Positions 48,329 through 58,318 are shown, counted from the first letter of the stretch. The stretch is DNA of 64,000 nucleotides from Centrapalus pauciflorus (GCA_020465985.1 JAANYP010000283.1:91961-155960), one strand, 5' to 3'. Notes: a model not told the origin generated them from the letters alone. Made by a program: numbers and translations.

Positions 48329-51061
48329 ATGGAATTTGAAAATAGCAGCAGTGGATCTGGGCAAGGACTCAAAGTGCCTATGCTCAAGCCCACTGAGTTT
48401 GAGATGTGGAAACTCAGGATTAAACAGCATATTCAATTCATTGATTGTGCCATATGGGAAACTGTTGAATTTCCTACTGTAGTTGATCTAGAATTTGATG
48501 ATGAGGGAAAACCAGTCAAAACTCCTCCAAAAACTGAACTTGATAGAAAGGCTAGAATGAATGAAGTGAAAGCTCTTACACTCTTACAAATAGCCATTCC
48601 TAATTCTTATCAACATCAGTTCAAAAAGTTTTATACTGCTCATTCTCTTTGGAATGCCTTAGAGAAAAGATTTGCTGGTAATGCCAGTACCAAGATAAAT
48701 CAAAAAGATCTTTTGAAACAGCAGTATGAGAACTTTTCTGGTGGCAAGAATGAAAACCTTACTCAAATTTTTGACAGGTTCAACAAACTGATAAGTGAAT
48801 TAGAAAGTGCAAAAGTCAGTCTGGATCAAGATGAAGTCAACAAAAAGTTTCTCAGATCTCTTGGAGAAGAATGGACAGTTTATGCTGCACAATGGAGAAC
48901 AAAAGACACTCTTGATGAGATAGAACTGGATGATCTGTACAACAGTCTGCGAGTGTTTGAGACTGAGATTGATACTAAAAAGAAATCCTTTTCTTATAAT
49001 CACAATACTGCTCTTCTGTCTTCTGAAAAATCTAATAGCAGCGATTCCTTTTCAGGTGGTGATGGCAACTCTGCTGAAAATCACTATGAGGCTTTTGTTG
49101 CCAATGATGGACTATTTGCTCTAAATGCTGAAGATTTAGAACAAATTCATCCAGATGATCTTGAAGAGATGGATTTAAAGTGGCAACATGCAATGCTGAC
49201 CATGAGGGCCAAAAGGTTTCTTAAAAGAACTGGAAGGACCAACTTTCAAGCCAGAACAGAAGGCAAACCAGCTTTTGATAAGTCAAAAGTTGAGTGCTAT
49301 AAATGTCATAAGCTTGGTCACTTTGCCAGAGAATGTAGATCTCAAGGTCAACAGTCATCAAGGACTCCACAGCCCAATCAGACATTATCATCAACAACAC
49401 TTGTCTCTCAAGAAGACAATGTGTTTGACTGGAGTGATCAGACAGAGGAAGAGTTTCATAATCAAGCTCTAATGGCAGAAACATCCAATGTCTCCTCCAC
49501 TGACCTACCATCTGAGGTAAACTCTAAACTCTGCTCTCAGTCATGCAAAAATATGGTTAAAAAGTACAGAGATCATAATGAGAGCATGTGCAAAACTCTA
49601 GTTAAGATGGAAGAAAGGAGATATGAATACATGCAAGCCATAGAAGATCTTGAAAAACAGATCAATGACTATAAAGATAATGAGATCCAAATGGGACATG
49701 ATAGAACATATCATGAGTGGGAGAAAAAGGAGCTAAATAAGAAAATAGACTCTCTGAATAAAAAGGTAGCAGAGACTGAACAAAAGGTGTTAGAGGCCAA
49801 TAAGAAACTAGAATCTGTCAATATAGATCTAGGTAACTTTAAATTGGCTAATCAAAAGCTAGAACACCTAATGGAAGTCCAATTCAAAGATAGGGTAAAA
49901 TCTCAGGTTAATCCCAAAGAAGGCATAGGATACAGGGCTACTCCACCTGCATACAACAACAAATACATTCATCCAATGAGTGAAGTTGTTGATAGACTTG
50001 TCAATGAACCATTAGATGAGTCTATGACTACTGTAGATCCTATCCTTGATACCAGCCCTGAATCTAAAGAAGATCTGATTCAAAATAAAGAGTGTGAGTG
50101 CACAACAGTTGAGAAGGCATACAAAACAATGAGTGCACCCATAGAGATCCAAGCCCCCAATAAGAAAGGAAAAGAGAAGATGAGTGTATGCAATGCTGCT
50201 CCACAAGTTTCTGTACACTCTAACTGTAACACTGCATCTTCTTCAAAGAATAATAAAAGGGGTAAAAATGTTCGTGTCTGCACTTGCCAAAAGCATGGTG
50301 TTCAAAAGTTTCCCAAACAACAGCAGGTAAGGGGAAATCAGAGGAACAAGAACCAGAAATTGTCAGAAAAGTCTGGTTCTCAAATTCAAATAGTCAAAAG
50401 GTGTTTTCACTGTGGCAGGAAGAATCACTTGGCCAAGGATTGTTTTTATAAACCAGCTGTTGCAAAACAGACTGTGAATCAAAAAAAATCAAATCCTACT
50501 CAGGCAAAACATTCAAAGGTCAAACCTTCTGCTACACCAGTTCCAAAGAAAACAGTTGATCACAGGTTTTTAAAAGTTAATAAAAAACAGTCCACACGCC
50601 AAAAACAAGTTTTGGCAAAGCCTAATTTAAGTTTTAAGCAAATATGGTGTGTCAAGGACAAATCTTCAGATCAAACTGCTGATGCAACAGATCAGACTGC
50701 TAAGCCAAATTCTGAAGCTGTTAGTACAAATACTCAAGCTGTTAGCACTAAAAACACAGATCAAGCTGCTAAGCATCAATCTGGAACTGTTAGTGAATCA
50801 TCTGAGACTGTTAGAAGAAAAGATGATCAAAAGACCTGGATACCTCATATAATCACTAAATATTCTCCAAAGACTCCATCAGTAAATCTCACTAAATATA
50901 AGAAGTCAAAAACAGTATTTAGTTATGTCAATGCACAAGGCCAACCCAAAACCAATTTGGTTTGGGTTTACTCCCAACTAAGCTTCTATTTGTGCAGGGA
51001 AACCACATGTCTCCTCATAAAACAAGATGGCATTTGGACAGTGGATGCTCTAGGCACATGA
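48329..51061 (+). CDS. gag: Gag of D (910 residues)
   Basis: Nucleocapsid precursor. The start ATG follows the primer site by 60 bases. Gag core at residues 1-240 (MLKPTEFEMWKLRIKQHIQ, LWNALEKRFAGN, FLRSLGEEW). First CCHC knuckle CYKCHKLGHFAREC at about residue 323. A coiled coil spans roughly 410-535. Then comes GYRATPPAYNNKYIHPM, shared with B1. A second CCHC knuckle CFHCGRKNHLAKDC is at about 691. A Gln/Ala/Val/Thr repeat section (790-830) encodes the element-wide TCAAGCTG motif. The last 20 or so codons after VWV overlap the junction and the protease frame and may not be used. Unbroken, unlike every other gag here. Confidence 0.9.
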   Translation: MEFENSSSGSGQGLKVPMLKPTEFEMWKLRIKQHIQFIDCAIWETVEFPTVVDLEFDDEGKPVKTPPKTELDRKARMNEVKALTLLQIAIPNSYQHQFKKFYTAHSLWNALEKRFAGNASTKINQKDLLKQQYENFSGGKNENLTQIFDRFNKLISELESAKVSLDQDEVNKKFLRSLGEEWTVYAAQWRTKDTLDEIELDDLYNSLRVFETEIDTKKKSFSYNHNTALLSSEKSNSSDSFSGGDGNSAENHYEAFVANDGLFALNAEDLEQIHPDDLEEMDLKWQHAMLTMRAKRFLKRTGRTNFQARTEGKPAFDKSKVECYKCHKLGHFARECRSQGQQSSRTPQPNQTLSSTTLVSQEDNVFDWSDQTEEEFHNQALMAETSNVSSTDLPSEVNSKLCSQSCKNMVKKYRDHNESMCKTLVKMEERRYEYMQAIEDLEKQINDYKDNEIQMGHDRTYHEWEKKELNKKIDSLNKKVAETEQKVLEANKKLESVNIDLGNFKLANQKLEHLMEVQFKDRVKSQVNPKEGIGYRATPPAYNNKYIHPMSEVVDRLVNEPLDESMTTVDPILDTSPESKEDLIQNKECECTTVEKAYKTMSAPIEIQAPNKKGKEKMSVCNAAPQVSVHSNCNTASSSKNNKRGKNVRVCTCQKHGVQKFPKQQQVRGNQRNKNQKLSEKSGSQIQIVKRCFHCGRKNHLAKDCFYKPAVAKQTVNQKKSNPTQAKHSKVKPSATPVPKKTVDHRFLKVNKKQSTRQKQVLAKPNLSFKQIWCVKDKSSDQTADATDQTAKPNSEAVSTNTQAVSTKNTDQAAKHQSGTVSESSETVRRKDDQKTWIPHIITKYSPKTPSVNLTKYKKSKTVFSYVNAQGQPKTNLVWVYSQLSFYLCRETTCLLIKQDGIWTVDALGT
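50966..50997 (+). other. splice-acceptor-like gag/pol junction of D
   Basis: Directly after a Trp codon: GTTTACTCCCAACTAAG, a pyrimidine-rich tract, TTGTGCAG, then the protease frame (GNHMSPHKTRWHLDSGCS). The span of 32 nt is two modulo three, matching the frame difference between gag and pol. Confidence 0.4.
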
Positions 51062-54000
51062 CATGCAATTCTGAGTGCCTGTCAAATTTCAAAGGCTTTG
51101 ATGGAGGATTTGTTGCATTTGGAGGCAACTCAAAAGGAGGTAAGGTTACAGGTAAAGGTACTGTTAATGCGGGCACCATGATTTTCAATGATGTTTTGTA
51201 TGTTGAACAGCTTAAGTATAATTTATTAAGTGTCTCTCAAATTTGTGACAAACAAAACATTGTTTTGTTTACAAATTCTGAGTGCATTGTCCTTTCAAAA
51301 GATTTCAAAATTTCTGAAAATTTTGTTTTACTGAGAACACCAAGAAAGGACAATGTCTACTGTTTGGACACTGATCTTTTATCCAAATCAAATACTTTAA
51401 GCTGTTTGATATGCAAAACATCTTCAAATGAGTCTGCTCTTTGGCATAGAAGGATGTGTCACATGAACTTCAAGTCCATGAATGTTTTAGTCAAAAAGAA
51501 TCTGGTAAGAGGCTTACCACAAAAGGAGTTCATATGTTATGATCATTGTGTAGCATGTCTTAAAGGCAAGCAACACAAAACTTCTCATAAGGCCAAAGAA
51601 GTAAATTCAATCTCATCTGCTCTTCAGCTGATTCATATGGATCTATTTGGTCCAACATCTGTTTTGAGTTTGAATAAAAGGGCTTACTATTTAGTTATTG
51701 TTGATGATTTCACCAGATTTACTTGGGTTTACTTTCTTAGATCCAAAGATGAAACTGCTGAGCTAGTGAAGTCTTTTATCCTTAAGATAGAAAACCAATC
51801 CAATTCAAAAGTTAAAGTGATAAGATCAGACAATGGAACTGAATTTAAAAATCACATTCTAAACAGTTTCTATGAGTCCAAAGGTATTGCTAGACAATTT
51901 AGTGCACCACGAACACCACAGCAAAATGGTGTAGCTGAAAGAAAGAACAGAACATTAATTGAGGCTGCTAGAACAATGTTAGCTGATTCAAATCTGCCAA
52001 TGACTTTCTGGGCAGAAGCTGTCAATACAGCCTGTTATGTTCTGAATAGGGTTCAAGTTGTTCAATCTCAAGGGAAAACTCCCAATGAGTTATTCCACAA
52101 CAGAAGTCCCCTAATAGCTTTCTTCAAGCCTTTTGGATGTCCATGTACCATTCTTCATACTAAGACTCACTTACGGAAGTTTTAAAGTAAGGCTGAAGAA
52201 GGATTTTTTGTAGGATACTCAAATCAAAGCGAAGCCTATAGAGTATATAACAGTATGTCTAAAACCATTGAAGAAAGTGCCAATGTTGAATTTAATGAAA
52301 ATACTGCCAATGTCAAAGGCACTGGTCCTGATTGGTTGTTTGATTTAGATTCACTATCAAATTCTCTGAGCTTTGTTGAGTATACTGCAGAAGCTGATGC
52401 ATACAGTATTGAAGTTGCCAACACAAATTCTCATGCTGCCAATCCAAATTCTCAAGCTGTTGGCACAAAGTTTCAAACTGCTGCAGATTCAACAAATTGG
52501 GATGATTACACCACTATACCACTTCTGTCTTGTGATCCTCCAGGGGTCCTGAATGTTCAACATGATACAAATCCAGACACTGAAGTGCAACTCCCAAGTC
52601 CTAAGAGCACAGCTCCACCACAAAGGGAACCAGTCCCAGATTCAAGTCAAGCTGTTACTGAAACTGAACCATTCACTGGTTCTGATAGAGATGATACAAA
52701 TCTTGGATCCTCTTTTCAGACAGAAAGAGAGCCTACCCTCAGAGTTCACAAGTATCATCCTTTCAATCAAATACTGGGTGATCCAAGTACTCCTGTACAA
52801 ACAAGGAAGATGGTTCACAATGAGACTGCTGCTGCTGAACAAGCAGTTCCTGAATTCAGTCTAGCTGCTTTTGAACATGCCTGTTTCATGTCTCAACTGG
52901 AACCTAAAAAGGCATCAGAAGCATTGAAAGATTCATCCTGGATTGAAGCAATGCAAGAAGAGCTTCTACAGTTCAAGCTTCAGAATGTATGGACACTGGT
53001 TGATCTTCCTAAAGGAAAGAGAGCAATTGGTACAAGATGGGTGTTCAGAAACAAGAAAGATGAGAGAGGGATAGTCATCAAGAATAAAGCAAGGCTAGTA
53101 GCTCAAGGGTACACTCAAGAAGAAGGCATAGATTATGATGATGTATTTGCTCCAGTAGCAAGAATTGAAGCCATCAGACTATTTTTGGCCTATGCAAGCT
53201 TCAAAGGTTTTAAAGTGTATCAAATGGATGTGAAGTCTGCTTTTCTGTATGGGACAATTGAAAAGGAGGTATATGTGTGTCAACCTCATGGTTTTGAGGA
53301 CTACAAGTATCCAGACAAAGTCTACAAGTTAGACAAGGCTCTCGATGGTCTCCATCAAGCCCCAAGAGCATGGTATGACACTCTGTCATCATATCTTCTA
53401 CAGAATGGGTTCAAGAGAGGCACTCTGGATAAAACTTTTTTCACTAGGTCCATCAAAGCTGAGATTCTGCTTGTCCAAATCTATGTTGATGACATCATCT
53501 TTGGCTCAACAAATGATTGTTTGTGCAAAGAGTTTGAAGCTTTAATGCATAAAAAGTTTCAAATGAGTTCAATGGGAGAACTCACTTTCTTTCTAGGATT
53601 GCAGGTTAAGCAGAAACCCACTGGTCTCTTCATCAGTCAATCAAAGTATGTTAAAGACATACTGGAAAAGTTTGGGTATCAAGACACCAAAGTTGCAAGA
53701 ACTCCAATGGATCCTCACAAGCAGCTTCATACAGACAAAGATGGCATAGATGTGGACATTCATTTATACAGATCTCTGATAGGATCACTTATGTATCTAA
53801 CATCTTCTAGACCTGATATTATGTTTGCTGTCTGTGTGTGTGCTAGGTTTCAATGCTCTCCAAAGGATTCTCATCTGGTTGCTGTTAAGAGAATCTTTAG
53901 ATATCTAAAAGGCCAACCTCATTTTGGCCTCTGGTATCCTAAAGACTCTCCTCTTACATTAACAGCCTACTCTGACAGTGACTATGGTGGATGCAACATT

Positions 54001-54425
54001 GACTAGAAAATCCACTACTGGTGGATGTCAATACTTAGGAGCAAGATTGGTCTCTTGGCAGTGCAAAAAGCAGACAACTGTCTCTACATCATCCACTTAA
54101 GCAGAATATGTAGCAGCTGCAAGTTGCTGCTCACAGGTAATGTGGATTCAAAATCAACTGAGAGACTATGGTATGAACTTTTTATCCACTCCCATTTATA
54201 TTGACAATTCAAGTGCAATCAGCATTGTGCAAAACCCAGTGAAATTCCCAAAAACAAAGCATATAGAAATCAGATTTCACTTTATAGGGATTGTAATGAA
54301 AAGAAGTTAATCTAAGTTACCAAAATACATACTGATGATCAGTTAGCTGATCTATTTACAAAACAATTTGATGTAGGAAGGTTCACTTTCCTGGTATCAA
54401 ATATTGGTATGGTAAATATGGATTA
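50998..54425 (+). pseudogene. pol of D: protease, integrase, RT, RNase H
   Basis: Protease WHLDSGCSRHMT near 51032. Integrase zinc segment LWHRRMCHMNFKS...CVACLKGKQ, core HMDLFGP, DDFTRFTWVYF, RSDNGTEF and QQNGVAERKNR, open to a TAA at 52183. The integrase-RT linker (52255-52750) repeats Ala/Val/Asn peptides from the TCAAGCTG motif. RT is open to 54006 with KARLVAQGYTQEEGIDY, QMDVKSAFLYG and catalytic YVDD at 53482-53493; LDGLHQAPRAWY has Asp in place of the usual Tyr. RNase H (54007-54425) carries a one-base shift at about 54004, a stop at 54098-54100, a shift near 54285 and a further stop, so the last domain is dead. Confidence 0.9.
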
Positions 54426-54767
54426 ATTTGTTTTCATTATTATCTAATTCCTATGCTTTGTTAAGGGGGAGTCACTGTTTCATTAAAAGATGCATAAGTT
54501 TCAACTACCAGCTTGAGTATTTTCTCAAGCTGCTAGTTCATTTTCTCGGACTGTTAGTTATTCACTTGATCTGTCAAAGCGTGCAGGATATTTCGGTAAT
54601 TTCAAACGTGTGTGCTCGGGACCTAACCTTTTTCAAAACCTTTAAAGGTCCCCGTTTCGTTCAGTTGTAACTACCAGTTATAAAATTTCCTTCCACGGCC
54701 TTTCTTTTCTCTCCGAACGATTCACACACTCTTCTTTGCAAACCCTAAACCCATCGTTTGATCTTCA
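54426..54767 (+). other. post-pol spacer of D
   Basis: No gene. An internal purine tract TAAGGGGGAGT is at 54462-54472. A hairpin with 14-bp arms (one mismatch) and a 6-base loop at 54504-54537 is built from two inverted copies of the CAAGCTG motif. Confidence 0.65.
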
Positions 54768-55958
54768 ATGGAGTTTGTTAAAGAACACAACTGCCTTCCC
54801 TACTCTCTAAAGCACCCAGACCTTCAACCGTTCCATGACATGATGGACTTTCTTCGACACTCCCATATCCATCATGCACTCAATATCAATCCCACCATAT
54901 ACATCTCCCATATTGAGCAATTCTGGAACCGTGCCTCTGTCCAAATCATCAATGGAATTCCTTCTATACTATCCAAAATTGATGGCACTCCCATCACCAT
55001 TATTGAGGAATCCATTCGACGACATTTGCATCTTCAAGATGCCACCGGTATAACAGACCTAACCCTTGATGCTTTACATACTGGTCTTTATAATATTGGA
55101 TATAGGGGTCCTGCTGATTCATTCACTTTCTTGAAAGAACATTTTTCACCTAAGTGGAAATATCTTGTACATATTATTCAGAAGTGTATAAGCCCCAAAA
55201 GAACCGGTTGGTCAGAATTTTCTTCCAACATTGCCACTGCCTTAGTGTGTTTTTCAATGGGCCAACGGTTCAATTTCTCAAATATGATTTTTCAGGGAAT
55301 GTTAAGGCATCATTCCTTAAAGAGTGGGAAATTTTTAATGTATCCTAGATTTTTGGCAGAAATCATTGCACACACTTGCACCACTTCTCATTTACATAAG
55401 AGGATACATGTTTCCCACAGGTACTCACTATCTTCAATCAAACGACTTTTGAGCGTAGATGTTCCATTGCCTTCTGCAATGAGGAACATCATTCCAAGAA
55501 ACAGAGGAGAGGGTCCTGAGCAGGCTCAGCCTATCATCACTGCTACACCCCCAGGACCCGAATCCCCTCCTCATGATACACAAATTCCTTCTGTTCCTTT
55601 TCATCAGCCAAGAGCCACACTAAAATTTCTATATACAAGGAAAAGAGGACCAGGAGCTCCTTCCTCCTCAGCCCTCAGACAAGAGCCATATAACCCTGTG
55701 CAGGAGGATACTTCTGCACAGAATATACAAAGGGTACACACTGAGGACACTCCCATCCTCACTCAGGAGGTGAACCTCTCTCCAGAGATCATTCATATGG
55801 GTTCTGTGGCTGGCACTACTGCTGTCTCTGCACAAGAGGCACAGGACAGTGCCAACATCAAAGACCACGCCCATGGCAACAGCAAGTGTGCAAACACAAG
55901 CTGGAAGTCCCCAGAACCAAGAACAGAGGGGCCCAGAGGTTTCTACTTCTGGTATTAA
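54768..55958 (+). CDS. ORF2 N-terminal frame of D
   Basis: Open for 396 codons from ATG 54768 (MEFVKEHNCLPYSL). The conserved domain occupies residues 25-210: MMDFLRHSHIHHAL, HIEQFWNR, then WKYLVHIIQKCISPKRTGW, FSMGQRFNFSNMIF and MYPRFLAEIIAHTC. It is shared with B1, A and C. The later part is a Pro/Ser/Thr-rich linker. The last 35 or so codons overlap the next frame, and the second frame continues the homologous low-complexity text, so a one-base indel near 55850 probably splits one original ORF2. No membrane segment or signal peptide. Function unknown; it is not a recognisable envelope. Confidence 0.75.
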   Translation: MEFVKEHNCLPYSLKHPDLQPFHDMMDFLRHSHIHHALNINPTIYISHIEQFWNRASVQIINGIPSILSKIDGTPITIIEESIRRHLHLQDATGITDLTLDALHTGLYNIGYRGPADSFTFLKEHFSPKWKYLVHIIQKCISPKRTGWSEFSSNIATALVCFSMGQRFNFSNMIFQGMLRHHSLKSGKFLMYPRFLAEIIAHTCTTSHLHKRIHVSHRYSLSSIKRLLSVDVPLPSAMRNIIPRNRGEGPEQAQPIITATPPGPESPPHDTQIPSVPFHQPRATLKFLYTRKRGPGAPSSSALRQEPYNPVQEDTSAQNIQRVHTEDTPILTQEVNLSPEIIHMGSVAGTTAVSAQEAQDSANIKDHAHGNSKCANTSWKSPEPRTEGPRGFYFWY

Positions 55959-57549
55959 TGTCAGTGATAGATCACAAGCACCACAGGTGTTTTCTGATCT
56001 TGAGGCTAGTCTGCAAATCATGCTTATAACGGATCCCAAGATGAAACCTATTGTAGCTATGTTGGAATACCAAATGTCCATCATTGCTGCACAGGGAGCT
56101 CAGATATTTGCATTAAAGCAGGCAGAAGCATCTCAAAATCAAAGAATGGATTATCTCCATAAAGGGTTTACCCTCTGTGGAAATAAGATCATGAAATTAG
56201 AGCGGTTGATTCAATCCCAAGTGGCAAAGGTTGTAGGTCCTCCTGACCAAACCAATGCTTCCAAAAAGGGGGAGAATCAGGAGTTTCCAAAAGCAGTCCA
56301 AGCAGCCTCAACAGTTCCACCTTCTAGGCTAACAGTCCCAACAGCTTCTCAAGCTGTTAGCCTAGAAACTCAAGCTGCTGCCTCCTCAAAAGCAACTGGA
56401 GTTGTTATAAGGGAAGGTGTTCATGCTCCATCCAGTACAGTCCAAGCTACAACCTCTGCTGCAAAAGACAAGGGCAAGGGCATTCTCATTGAGTCTCCAA
56501 AGCACAAATTTTCTTCCAAAGAAGCCCAGATTGCCTTTGATGCTGAAGTTGCCAAAAAGTTAGCAGAAGAACAGGATAAAGAATTAGACCAGCAAACCCA
56601 GCCCCCAATGGACGATGATGCAACCTTAGGCGATTATCTAAAGGGGTTTGTGGTCAAACAAGGGGAGAAGAAGAGGAAGCTGCCAACAGGGCACTCCAAG
56701 GCTGAGCACAGAAGATTTCTGATAAATTTCGCCTTTGCAGCTAGCATTCCAAAGAAAATGGCTCAGTCCATGACCACTGAACGGCTGCAAGAGATCCATG
56801 ACAAAGAAATGGACAAAAGAAAGAAAACAAAAGTCTCCCAAGAAGTCCAACCATCACAAGAACCAGTTCAAACTGGTACAAGTCATATTCAAGCTGCTGC
56901 CAGTGCCCCTGCTCCTTCTGATCAAGTTGTTGCTTCTATTCCTGCATCTGAGTCATCTTCACAAGCAAAGCTGCATCAAGTAAAAAGGGTATTGTTTGAG
57001 CAACAACTGCAAAAGGCCATGGAGATAGAGAAATTGATTGATCAGCATGACTTTACAAAGCCTCTTATCAACTACTGGTATGCAAAGCCACTGGACAACA
57101 TTGATTTAAGAGTTCTGTTTATAGTGAGAAGGGAATCTGGTCCAGAAGAAGAGTATGATACATTCTGGCATATGGTTCAAAAGTTGACCAGAGATGAGCT
57201 GACAAAGATGCATAACATTGGGTCTGTGACACAAGTAAGATCTGCTCTACCACAAGTGAAACAAGTTATCAAAGATCTGAAGTCCATTTTTGACCCTGAG
57301 TCTATAAGGGAAGAGATAGAGGATGCCAACAAAACGGGAAAGAAGATCAAGCAAGTTGATCTGTTTGTCAAATCAAGGACTTTTAGAATCAAATTTTCAG
57401 ATGGATCTGGTATGTTCTTTAATCTTGAATTTCATGATCTACCAAAGGAAATGCTACTCCAGATAAAATCTGTTAGGATATCTTGTGATAGAGATGAGAT
57501 GAAGAAAGAACTTTTGAAGGCTGTAGATCAGAAACTTGCACAGTTATAA
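55849..57549 (+). CDS. ORF2 C-terminal frame of D
   Basis: Open for 566 codons to TAA 57547. The first methionine is probably only the first in frame, not a true start. Residues 45-130 look like a coiled coil (MSIIAAQGAQIFALKQAEAS). Lysine-rich blocks with KDKGKGILIESPKHK follow. The C-terminal 150 residues hold a compact domain with NYWYAKPLDNIDLRVLFIVRR, TRDELTKMHNIG and SRTFRIKFSDGSGMFFNLEF. Its first part resembles the B1 tail at 7691-8212. Purine-tract-like sequences lie inside at about 56266 and 56660. Confidence 0.7.
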   Translation: MPTSKTTPMATASVQTQAGSPQNQEQRGPEVSTSGINVSDRSQAPQVFSDLEASLQIMLITDPKMKPIVAMLEYQMSIIAAQGAQIFALKQAEASQNQRMDYLHKGFTLCGNKIMKLERLIQSQVAKVVGPPDQTNASKKGENQEFPKAVQAASTVPPSRLTVPTASQAVSLETQAAASSKATGVVIREGVHAPSSTVQATTSAAKDKGKGILIESPKHKFSSKEAQIAFDAEVAKKLAEEQDKELDQQTQPPMDDDATLGDYLKGFVVKQGEKKRKLPTGHSKAEHRRFLINFAFAASIPKKMAQSMTTERLQEIHDKEMDKRKKTKVSQEVQPSQEPVQTGTSHIQAAASAPAPSDQVVASIPASESSSQAKLHQVKRVLFEQQLQKAMEIEKLIDQHDFTKPLINYWYAKPLDNIDLRVLFIVRRESGPEEEYDTFWHMVQKLTRDELTKMHNIGSVTQVRSALPQVKQVIKDLKSIFDPESIREEIEDANKTGKKIKQVDLFVKSRTFRIKFSDGSGMFFNLEFHDLPKEMLLQIKSVRISCDRDEMKKELLKAVDQKLAQL

Positions 57550-57640
57550 GTTTTTGAAAGCCTTGGTTTGTAAATAACAGTTTACTTATTCATTTCCATT
57601 GTTGTATAGAACTTAAAGTCTTGTATAAAGAATTTAAGTT

Positions 57641-57650
57641 ACGGGGAGAA
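57641..57650 (+). promoter_or_regulatory. polypurine tract of D
   Basis: ACGGGGAGAA abuts the 3' LTR. Confidence 0.8.
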
Positions 57651-58313
57651 TGTTGGGAAATAGTTTAAGTAGGTTCAAACTGTTAGTTAGACTTCTCAAG
57701 CTGTTAGTAGAGTTTATATGTAAATCCAAAGTTGATGCTGCTAGTTGAAGAAACTCGAGCTGCCAGTGTAAAAGTTCAAGCTGCCAGAGTAAATCAACTC
57801 GAGCTGCTCTGTTCAAACTGTCAAGGGATTCAAGCTGCTCAACAGTTTCATAAACAGAAAGTGCTGATTTTCAGGAAAAGATATATACACGAAGATTCCA
57901 GCATATCTACTATCAGAGAAGTCGTAGTCCTTCAAGGAAACATATCAAGAAGCAATATAAATACATAGAATAGGTCTTTCTATTATATAGGAGTTTCCTG
58001 CATATTCAAGTTTGTAATTGCTTCTTGTTTCAGTTTTCATAAGCCTCTAAGGTTGTAAAAGCCTAAGAACAGTTTGTGTTCTTCGTCTAATCAAACAGAT
58101 TAGAGGTGATTGTAATCAGTTAAATCAGCAATACAAACAGCTTTGATTATTTCTTATGTTTATCTGCTATTGGTTCTGAAAGCTTTTGCTGAAATAATTA
58201 AGTGTTATTCCGCAAACTTCTTAATTAAACTTTGATTCAAAGCAAGATTATTGATTTATACTCTGGTAAATTCAAATCAGTTAGTCTTGGTTGATTAGTT
58301 TTAGATCCTGACA
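57651..58313 (+). repeat. 3' LTR of D (663 bp)
   Basis: Same length as the 5' LTR with about nine substitutions and no indels seen. Followed by GAATG at 58314-58318. Confidence 0.95.
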
Positions 58314-58318
58314 GAATG

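Larger units (their letters stand above)
47591..58313 (+). mobile_element. D: complete young Sirevirus-like element, 10,723 bp
   Basis: Two 663-bp LTRs with about nine substitutions between them by eye, primer site, purine tract and GAATG duplication. It has an unbroken gag of 910 codons, long open pol sections and a two-part ORF2. It is inserted in the 3' LTR of H. RNase H is damaged, so this copy is probably not autonomous despite its youth. Confidence 0.95.
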
